Origin: an uncultured Lachnospiraceae bacterium
GTDB taxonomy: Bacteria > Bacillota_A > Clostridia > Lachnospirales > Lachnospiraceae
Assembly: GCA_902796775.1 (NCBI GenBank)
Contig: CADBQK010000362.1
Coordinates: forward strand, 1 to 5,672
DNA length: 5,672 nt
Direction of reading: 5' to 3'
Shown piece by piece: positions 1 to 4,740 of this stretch (position 1 is the stretch's first letter; every line of letters begins with the position of its first letter). Under the pieces are notes generated by a model. The model searched no databases, was not told where the DNA came from, and saw only the letters and a program-made list of their open reading frames with translations. A program made the translations under genes and the position numbers.

Positions 1-1
1 C

Positions 2-100
2 ATCGGGAAATACGGCAGCGAGGAATACGACCGCTGCAGCCGACGCCTGATGCTCACCGACCGCCGGGACAGCCTGCTGGCCGAAGCAGGGAAGATCTGA
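2..100 (+). CDS. C-terminal fragment of an unrecognised protein
   Basis: The frame starting at position 2 is open from the window edge to a TGA at 98-100 and gives 32 residues ending LLAEAGKI. The fragment is hydrophilic and rich in Arg, Asp and Glu, and the part seen has no membrane segment. I do not recognise the family and assign no function. The call rests on the open frame and on the strong same-strand terminator about 65 bases further on, which fits the end of a transcription unit. The fragment is about 65% GC, above the roughly 50% of the operon to the right. The opposite strand is also open here, so the strand is likely but not certain. Confidence 0.55.
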   Translation: MGKYGSEEYDRCSRRLMLTDRRDSLLAEAGKI

Positions 101-260
101 GCGCGCTGAGCGCCCCGGCTTCCCGCCGTCGCGGTTTCGGCGGCACCTCATTCTTCATAAACGGCGCATCAGCCGGCTCCCTGTCGGAGCCGGCTGATGT
201 TTTTTCCTTCTATTCTGTTCTGCTTTCCCGCAGTCTCTTCCGGCCGTCGTCTTTGTGATC
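101..260. other. Convergent intergenic region
   Basis: This non-coding stretch lies between the + strand gene end at 100 and the stop of the minus-strand permease at 261. Besides the terminator it holds a weak 6-bp stem (CCGCCG 123-128 with CGGCGG 138-143) that is not followed by a T-run. Base composition drops from very GC-rich (about 101-200) to mixed after about 200. I see no gene or RNA in it, and no good dedicated terminator for the minus-strand operon. Confidence 0.6.
167..205 (+). terminator. Rho-independent terminator of the upstream + strand gene
   Basis: A perfect 14-bp inverted repeat (167-180 pairs with 186-199) with a 5-base loop CTGTC is followed directly by a run of six T (200-205). 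This is a strong intrinsic terminator for the + strand gene ending at 100. On the minus strand the same hairpin is followed by GCGCCGTTTATG, which has only a weak U-tract, so it is at best a poor terminator for the operon arriving from the right. It may still act as a 3' stabilising stem for that transcript. Confidence 0.9.
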
Positions 261-1136
261 TTATTCTTTTACGCCGCCGGAAGTCATTCCGATCACGATA
301 TATTTCTGGAACGCCAGGGTAATGATGACGGGAAGCAGGGAGCAGATGATACCTGCAGCCGAAATCATGCCGTAGTCGATTGTAAATTTGCCGTTGAACT
401 CGGCAATCGCAACCGTGATCGTTTTTGCGTTCAGGCTGGATGTAAAAATAAGAGAATAGAAAAACTCATCCCAAGCCATCAGGAAAGACAGGATGCCTGT
501 TGCGATAGCTCCCGGTCTTGCCATCGGTGCAAAGATCAGCAGAAATGTCTGCATTCTGGATGCCCCGTCTATTTCTGCGGCTTCCTCGAATGATTTGGAG
601 ATGGAGCTGAAGAATCCCTGCATGGTCCAGATGATAAACGGAATAATAAAAGACAGGTACAGCACGACCAGCCCGAATTTGCTGTCCAGGATCCCGAAGG
701 AACTGAAAAGCTTATACATCGGGATAACCAGCGCAACGGGCGGGAGCATATACGTAAACAGCGTCACAAGAATCAGCTTGTTGCGTCCCGCAAATCTGAG
801 ACGGGCAAAGGAATAGGCGGCGGTGGTCCCTATAACGAGAGACAGAACCGTAACGCAGATCGCCACAATCGTGCTGTTCAGAAGGGCTTTTCTGAACACA
901 TATGACGCGTCCGTGAGATTTCCGCTGTTAAAGATCTGATCATAGCGATAGAAGGTTACATTTCTCGGGATCAGATTCAGCGGGTGCGCTACCAGATCCT
1001 TGGCCGTCATCACACTGGTGAAAAACATCCAGACAATGGGAGCCATCACAACAAGGAACACAATCAGACCAAGAATCATGCACAGCAATTTGTGGCGAAA
1101 CACTCTTGGATTCATTCCGAATATTCTCGGTTTCAT
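261..1136 (-). CDS. Carbohydrate ABC transporter permease, MalG type
   Basis: One of two inner-membrane subunits forming the translocation channel of a CUT1-type sugar importer. The protein has 291 residues, usual for the family, with about six hydrophobic segments (roughly 18-40, 86-108, 121-145, 153-172, 208-228, 258-280). The cytoplasmic EAA loop that docks the ATPase is clear at about 185-207: EEAAEIDGAS followed by the conserved Pro near 204. AWDEF at 221-225 and the C-terminal QKYIVIGMTSGGVK are typical of MalG-like rather than MalF-like subunits. The ATG at 1136 is preceded by AGGAGGT (+ strand 1143-1149) with a 6-base spacer. That site lies inside the end of the upstream permease gene, whose stop is two bases before this start, so the two are probably translationally coupled. 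The transported sugar cannot be read from the permease. Confidence 0.95.
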   Translation of the reverse strand: MKPRIFGMNPRVFRHKLLCMILGLIVFLVVMAPIVWMFFTSVMTAKDLVAHPLNLIPRNVTFYRYDQIFNSGNLTDASYVFRKALLNSTIVAICVTVLSLVIGTTAAYSFARLRFAGRNKLILVTLFTYMLPPVALVIPMYKLFSSFGILDSKFGLVVLYLSFIIPFIIWTMQGFFSSISKSFEEAAEIDGASRMQTFLLIFAPMARPGAIATGILSFLMAWDEFFYSLIFTSSLNAKTITVAIAEFNGKFTIDYGMISAAGIICSLLPVIITLAFQKYIVIGMTSGGVKE

Positions 1137-1138
1137 GG

Positions 1139-2020
1139 TCAGACCTCCTGCCTTCTCAGCACTTTAAGATACAGGATGGTCAGCAGCGCGACAATCATGG
1201 CGATCAGATAGGAATAGGTGGCAGCCTTTGAGTAATTCAGATGCTGAAAGGCCTGCTGATACGCATCGTACATCAGTGTTTTTGTCGCATTTGACGGTCC
1301 GCCCCTTGTCATCAGGTAGAACAGGTCGAAGCCCTTGAATTTCTCTACCGTACGCATGACAACAATGATCAGAATGGTCGGTTTCAGTTCCGGAAGAATA
1401 ATCCTGCACAATCTGTTAAACGCGGAAGCTCCGTCCATCATAGCCGCTTCAATCATCGTATAATCGATCCCCTGCAGAGCTGCCAGAAAAAAGATAACTG
1501 CTAAGGGGGTCATTTTCCAGGAATCCGCAATGACAATCGCCGTTAGCGCTGTTTTGGGATTGCCGAGCCAGCTCTGTGCGCTGCTGATCAAATGAAGTCG
1601 GGACAGGATCTCGTTGATGACTCCGTATTCCCCATTGAACATCAGCTTCCAAAGACTGCCGCTGACAACAGTAGGCAGTGCCCACGGGATAATTACAACT
1701 GCCCGTAAGATCCGGACTCCGGGGAATTTTTCGTTGAGCAGAAGAGCGATTAGCAGACCGCATATCGTTTCAATCGCAGTAGAAGTCACCGTGAAGTACA
1801 TGGTGCGGCCGAGACTGTCCCAGAACTCTCTGCTCTTCAAGGCTGTAATATAGAAATACAACCCCCTGAACTGCCCTCGGGTGCTTGACATCAGATCTGA
1901 ATCTACCAGGCTGTAAACAAAAGTAGCTATGATCGGAATAATAACGATTCCGAACACAACCAGCATCGCCGGCGAAATCATGAACCTGGCATATCTCGCC
2001 TCTGCTTTTAATCTTTCCAT
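1139..2020 (-). CDS. Carbohydrate ABC transporter permease, MalF/UgpA type
   Basis: Partner membrane subunit of the MalG-type permease that follows it. It has 293 residues with about six hydrophobic segments (roughly 13-38, 75-96, 104-124, 157-181, 213-223, 268-287). The EAA loop is at about 190-213 (IEAAMMDGAS, then ILPELKP), and TRGGP at 238-242 is a common signature of this subunit. It lacks the long periplasmic insertion and extra N-terminal helices of E. coli MalF, as is usual for Gram-positive CUT1 systems. The ATG at 2020 has GGAG (+ strand 2029-2032) 8 bases upstream. A 108-base gap holding a hairpin separates it from the binding-protein gene upstream. The next permease starts two bases after its stop. 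It needs a nucleotide-binding subunit that is not in this window. Confidence 0.95.
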   Translation of the reverse strand: MERLKAEARYARFMISPAMLVVFGIVIIPIIATFVYSLVDSDLMSSTRGQFRGLYFYITALKSREFWDSLGRTMYFTVTSTAIETICGLLIALLLNEKFPGVRILRAVVIIPWALPTVVSGSLWKLMFNGEYGVINEILSRLHLISSAQSWLGNPKTALTAIVIADSWKMTPLAVIFFLAALQGIDYTMIEAAMMDGASAFNRLCRIILPELKPTILIIVVMRTVEKFKGFDLFYLMTRGGPSNATKTLMYDAYQQAFQHLNYSKAATYSYLIAMIVALLTILYLKVLRRQEV

Positions 2021-2028
2021 CGTTTCAG

Positions 2029-2032
2029 CTCC
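2029..2032 (-). promoter_or_regulatory. Ribosome binding site of the MalF-type permease
   Basis: GGAG on the minus strand lies 8 bases before the ATG at 2020, on the permease side of the intercistronic hairpin. Ribosomes can therefore load on the permease part of the message independently of the hairpin. Confidence 0.7.
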
Positions 2033-2086
2033 ATCATGACTTTATCACAGACGGGATCACCCGTTGGCAATGTCCATAAACTGCAG

Positions 2087-2115
2087 TGAGGCGGGGCAGT
2101 TTTTACCCCGCCTCA
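2087..2115 (-). repeat. Intercistronic hairpin between binding-protein and permease genes
   Basis: The arms TGAGGCGGGG (2087-2096) and CCCCGCCTCA (2106-2115) form a perfect 10-bp GC-rich stem with a 9-base loop. It lies 13 bases after the stop of the solute-binding gene on the minus strand. The transcript beyond the stem reads CUGCAGUUUAUGG, not a U-run, so this is not a classic terminator. In many sugar ABC operons such stems protect the upstream binding-protein mRNA or cause partial termination, giving more binding protein than permease. That role is inferred from position. A second small stem (ACGGG 2051-2055 with CCCGT 2060-2064, 4-base loop) lies nearer the permease start. Confidence 0.8.
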
Positions 2116-2128
2116 TTTGCGGATTTGA

Positions 2129-3448
2129 TTATTTTGCGCTCAGTTCAACAGCTTTGGCCTGCATATTGCCAAGAGCATCCTCTACAGACTCATTGCCAAG
2201 CAGTGCCTTCTGAATCTCAGACTGCATGTAAGTTGACAGCTCACTGTAATAGGGAACCTGTGGACGATTCACGATGTAGTCGAACTGAATACCGGACGCC
2301 TCGACCAGTTCGGCACCGGCGGTATCGATTACCTGCTGCTCTGTGTAAAGGGACTTCCAGATCGGAAGAGCATTCTTGCAGTATGTTGCCTGATTCTCTT
2401 TGGATGAAAGCGCAAGCATGTATTCCCATGCTTCGTCGGGGTGTGCGCACCCTGCTGTAATCATCAGCGGCATACCGCCGTTTACTGTTGAGCTCACAAT
2501 ATCGCCCTGTCCGGGAATCGGAGCAATCTTTGCATGACCGGCAATGGAGGACTGACTCTCATCATTCATCGAGGAGTTCATATAAGTCCAGTTGATCGCA
2601 AACGCGGCGCTGCCGGCGCAGAACGTGTTCAGCACGTCGTCTTCAATCATTTCAATTGAGTTGGGGTTATAAAGCCCGTTGTTAACACAGTCTACCATGA
2701 ACTGCAGGGCTGCACGGTTTCCTTCACAATCGAGAGTCGGATTGTTTGCCTCATCAACGAACGTTCCGCCGAAGGCTCCGCTGAGGATCGTATAGGCCGT
2801 AATAATGCACTCAGCCTGTGCCCAGCTGGCAACGATCGGATACTCGCAGATGCCCTTTTCCTTGATCAGTTTTGCGTCCTCCAGCAGCTCATCCCACGTT
2901 GCAGGCGGTCCGGCAATGCCCGCTTCTTCCAGCATGGCTTCGTTGTAGAACATATACTGGACATCGTTGAGCCAGGGAATTCCATAGAAATGTCCATCAT
3001 ACATGCACGCATCGAGAGCTCCCTGGAAAATGTCATCCAGATCCAGAGCCTGAACGCGATCCGTAACATCGAGAACAAGATTTGCCTGTGCAAAAGCTGC
3101 AGGCCAGATGCAGTCGCCCAGTACGACATCATAGCTTCCGCTTTGCGCTGAAGTCAGAATTTTCGGCTCCAGCTCTTCATAGGCAACAAATGTAAGATTG
3201 ATCTTGATGTTGGGGTGATCTGCCATAAACTTCTCTGTTATGGCTGTAATCTCCTCCTCACTGTATCCTGCCTGTTTCATAAACAGCGCATTCAGCGTGA
3301 TTGTCTCCGGCGCCGGCTCAGACGGAGCCTCTGTGGCCGTGGCCTCTGGCTGTGCCGGTGCACTGGCGGTAGATCCGCACCCTGCAAGACACATGCAGAG
3401 CATAAGGAGTGCCAGGGTCAAACTTAGAGTGGACTTGATCTGTTTCAT
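2129..3448 (-). CDS. Extracellular sugar-binding lipoprotein of an ABC importer
   Basis: Captures sugar outside the membrane and delivers it to the two permeases encoded just downstream. From the ATG at 3448 it has 439 residues: a basic N-terminus, a hydrophobic core (about 8-22) and the lipobox LAGC, so signal peptidase II should leave lipid-modified Cys24. A linker rich in Ala, Pro, Glu and Thr follows (about 26-48), then a family 1 solute-binding domain. Family-like features include DGHFYGIPW (151-159), PATWDELLEDAK (182-193) and a GSAAFAINW stretch (279-287). The length is normal for family 1 binding proteins. A TTG at 3484 would add 12 polar residues before the signal peptide and lacks a good ribosome site. 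The chosen ATG has GGAGG 8 bases upstream. The gene starts 41 bases after the NagB-like gene and is followed by a strong hairpin. The ligand is not predictable from sequence alone. Confidence 0.95.
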   Translation of the reverse strand: MKQIKSTLSLTLALLMLCMCLAGCGSTASAPAQPEATATEAPSEPAPETITLNALFMKQAGYSEEEITAITEKFMADHPNIKINLTFVAYEELEPKILTSAQSGSYDVVLGDCIWPAAFAQANLVLDVTDRVQALDLDDIFQGALDACMYDGHFYGIPWLNDVQYMFYNEAMLEEAGIAGPPATWDELLEDAKLIKEKGICEYPIVASWAQAECIITAYTILSGAFGGTFVDEANNPTLDCEGNRAALQFMVDCVNNGLYNPNSIEMIEDDVLNTFCAGSAAFAINWTYMNSSMNDESQSSIAGHAKIAPIPGQGDIVSSTVNGGMPLMITAGCAHPDEAWEYMLALSSKENQATYCKNALPIWKSLYTEQQVIDTAGAELVEASGIQFDYIVNRPQVPYYSELSTYMQSEIQKALLGNESVEDALGNMQAKAVELSAK

Positions 3449-3456
3449 TTTGTTTT

Positions 3457-3461
3457 CCTCC
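3457..3461 (-). promoter_or_regulatory. Ribosome binding site fixing the binding-protein start
   Basis: GGAGG on the minus strand with an 8-base spacer to the ATG at 3448. It decides for this start over the upstream in-frame TTG at 3484, and gives a signal peptide of normal form. Confidence 0.85.
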
Positions 3462-3489
3462 GTTTCATTTTTGTTTTGTCTCAATCTAC

Positions 3490-4446
3490 TTAATGCTCAC
3501 TTACTTTAACTTCCTTTGCCAACTCATCCAGGAAGAAAAATTTTCCCGGCAGCGTAGGCATATAGGACGATGGAATCCAGGGGCTTGGCCCATGATGGAG
3601 CGTTGCCCACAGGGAAACAACTGCGGTTGCTGCTCCATAGTTAAACGCAGCATCAACTCCTCCGATGCAGCAGTCGCTTTTCAGGTACAGCCCCGGGCCG
3701 ATTGTATTTGCGCGGCAGGGCACACTCGTGAAATCACTTTGAAAGCTCAGAATGGCATTCTGTTCGATGGAGAGAGGATGCAGCTTGACTGCGATTCCGT
3801 ATTCTGCCTTTTTCCACTCCTCCTCAGAAGCATAATCTGCCGCAAAATGCGGTTCCCAGAAAGCAATATGAAAATCCCGTCCTACCCCGTACACTGTAAT
3901 GAGTTTTCCGCCTTCGTCTTTTATCGACTTGATTTTTTCCGCAAAGGTCGGAAGGAGGTCCTTCCTTGCAAAAAAACGCTGATTTTCCGGAACGGTCAGT
4001 TCCCCAAGCTTGTCATAGAAGCCATGCTTCATCGCATATTCAAATGCTCCCGGCTGATCGCCCGGAATCGTATTACCTTCCGCATCGCTCCATTCATCCA
4101 TATTAAAGCAATACAGATGATCACACTTTACATTCCAATATTTGAGGAAATAGACAACCCAGTCGTACTGCTCCATCGGTCCGACCGGCAGAATCATGGC
4201 AAGTTTATATCCTTCATCGCGGGCTTTTTTGATCTCGCTGGCAATTTCGAATCCCATTTTGACATAGAATTCGTTTCGATCCTTACAGCGAACCGCAGCG
4301 AATCCTTCATTCCAGAAACCTTCCCGGGCAGCCGCCTCTTCAGGGGATTTCCCAAGGCAGTTCCGTATCTTTCGAAGGTCCCAGCCAGCTGGGTAGAACC
4401 CTTCCATGAATGAACCTTCCATTGTGTTCAGCATATTCAGCTGCAT
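3490..4446 (-). CDS. Divergent NagB-like sugar-phosphate isomerase/deaminase family protein
   Basis: Member of the glucosamine-6-phosphate deaminase/6-phosphogluconolactonase fold, 318 residues against 266 for E. coli NagB. It has about 45 extra residues at the N-terminus and small insertions. Comparison with E. coli NagB from memory gives FNMDEW (114-119; Asp117 = Asp72) and GVGRDFHIAFWEP (187-199; Asp191, His193 and Glu198 = Asp141, His143 and Glu148, with identical spacing). A late segment ending FFFLDE (303-308) matches IMVCDE. The catalytic set is therefore intact. The phosphate-binding loop LPTGGTP, however, reads LPVGPME (86-92), and no Lys lies between Lys256 and Lys302, where NagB Lys208 would fall. 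Arg190, Phe192 and Trp197 replace Asn, Gly and Asn around the active site. The fold is secure; the substrate is not, and calling it NagB would overstate the evidence. It is the first gene of the operon, next to the importer and opposite a ROK regulator. The ATG at 4446 has GGGGAG 6 bases upstream. Confidence 0.85.
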   Translation of the reverse strand: MQLNMLNTMEGSFMEGFYPAGWDLRKIRNCLGKSPEEAAAREGFWNEGFAAVRCKDRNEFYVKMGFEIASEIKKARDEGYKLAMILPVGPMEQYDWVVYFLKYWNVKCDHLYCFNMDEWSDAEGNTIPGDQPGAFEYAMKHGFYDKLGELTVPENQRFFARKDLLPTFAEKIKSIKDEGGKLITVYGVGRDFHIAFWEPHFAADYASEEEWKKAEYGIAVKLHPLSIEQNAILSFQSDFTSVPCRANTIGPGLYLKSDCCIGGVDAAFNYGAATAVVSLWATLHHGPSPWIPSSYMPTLPGKFFFLDELAKEVKVSEH

Positions 4447-4496
4447 AGTTATCTCCCCTCATTTGAATATCCTTGCAATGATAGCGCGGTATTTAT

Positions 4497-4512
4497 TAAA
4501 CTGCGTTTAGTA
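4497..4512 (-). promoter_or_regulatory. Candidate ROK operator at the operon promoter
   Basis: On the minus strand this reads TACTAAACGCAGTTTA. It contains the inverted repeat TAAAC-GCA-GTTTA (4497-4509) and matches the box at 4697-4712 at 14 of 16 positions. It begins 11 bases after the -10 hexamer, near +5 of the predicted transcript, a position suited to repression. Binding by the neighbouring ROK protein is inferred from position and repetition. Confidence 0.6.
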
Positions 4513-4523
4513 TTGACGTAATC

Positions 4524-4553
4524 ATTATACTCTTATCTTTCTTTTTCTGTCAA
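4524..4553 (-). promoter_or_regulatory. Promoter of the sugar uptake operon
   Basis: On the minus strand TTGACA (4548-4553) and TATAAT (4524-4529) both match the sigma-A consensus perfectly, with an 18-base spacer. Transcription should start near 4517 and leave a leader of about 70 bases before the ATG at 4446. A consensus promoter this strong would normally need repression, which fits the candidate operator directly downstream. Confidence 0.85.
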
Positions 4554-4570
4554 TTGTTTTTACTTCGTTC

Positions 4571-4596
4571 ATTTGCATAGATATTTAGGCGCAAAT
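4571..4596. repeat. Inverted repeat between the divergent promoters
   Basis: ATTTGC (4571-4576) and GCAAAT (4591-4596) form a perfect 6-bp inverted repeat with a 14-base gap. It is centred about 66 bases upstream of the operon's predicted start, where a dimeric activator could bind. An 8-bp palindrome CAAATTTG (4592-4599) overlaps its right arm. In AT-rich DNA this may be chance. Confidence 0.3.
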
Positions 4597-4660
4597 TTGT
4601 CCATTATTACTAATTTTCAGTTTTTCTTTTGTAAATTACTCTCTCGGACCAATTGTATTC

Positions 4661-4689
4661 TTGACACTCTTTTTTCCCTATGCTAAACT
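4661..4689 (+). promoter_or_regulatory. Promoter of the ROK regulator gene
   Basis: TTGACA (4661-4666) is followed after 17 bases by TAAACT (4684-4689), with TGC directly before it (4681-4683) forming an extended -10. Transcription should start near 4696, about 45 bases before the TTG start codon. TATAAT at 4691-4696 also resembles a -10 but would need a 24-base spacer with the same -35. Confidence 0.75.
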
Positions 4690-4717
4690 TTATAATTACT
4701 AATAGCAGTTTATAATT
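4689..4717 (+). repeat. Direct repeat TTTATAATT, two helical turns apart
   Basis: TTTATAATT occurs at 4689-4697 and again at 4709-4717, a 20-base period. The pair brackets the candidate operator at 4697-4712 and overlaps the start of transcription, so it may be part of a larger binding site. In addition, TAAACT (4684-4689) and AGTTTA (4707-4712) form a 6-bp inverted repeat that spans the -10. Confidence 0.45.
4697..4712 (+). promoter_or_regulatory. Candidate ROK operator at the regulator promoter
   Basis: This reads TACTAATAGCAGTTTA, the same box as on the minus strand at 4512-4497 apart from two central bases. It begins 7 bases after the -10, at about the first transcribed base, so a bound protein would block initiation. 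This suggests autorepression by the ROK protein, which is common in the family but not shown here. Confidence 0.55.
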
Positions 4718-4726
4718 GCGGCGGTT

Positions 4727-4731
4727 AGGAG
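4727..4731 (+). promoter_or_regulatory. Ribosome binding site fixing the regulator start
   Basis: AGGAG lies 9 bases before the TTG at 4741. The in-frame TAG at 4726-4728 excludes any earlier start except the TTG at 4732, which touches the ribosome site and is not usable. The ATG at 4736 is in another frame and meets a stop after two codons. Confidence 0.75.
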
Positions 4732-4740
4732 TTGAATGTC

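Noticed and set aside
2087..2115. Hairpin as a full terminator ending the operon after the binding protein
   Set aside because: There is no U-run after the stem on the transcribed strand, and the following permeases have no visible promoter of their own.
3449..3484. Longer binding protein starting at TTG 3484
   Set aside because: It would put 12 polar residues before a normal lipoprotein signal peptide and has no good ribosome site. ATG 3448 has GGAGG at ideal spacing.
3493..4413. A 306-codon open frame on the plus strand
   Set aside because: It is the complement of the NagB-like gene, which has clear family motifs and a ribosome site. The long open antisense frame is a side effect of codon use.
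4691..4696. TATAAT as the -10 of the regulator promoter
   Set aside because: The spacer to TTGACA at 4661 would be 24 bases, too long. TAAACT at 17 bases with an extended TG is better.
4447..4740. Riboswitch or small RNA in the divergent intergenic region
   Set aside because: The leader of the operon is only about 70 bases, without strong stems or a recognised aptamer such as the glmS ribozyme core. The region is explained by promoters and operators.
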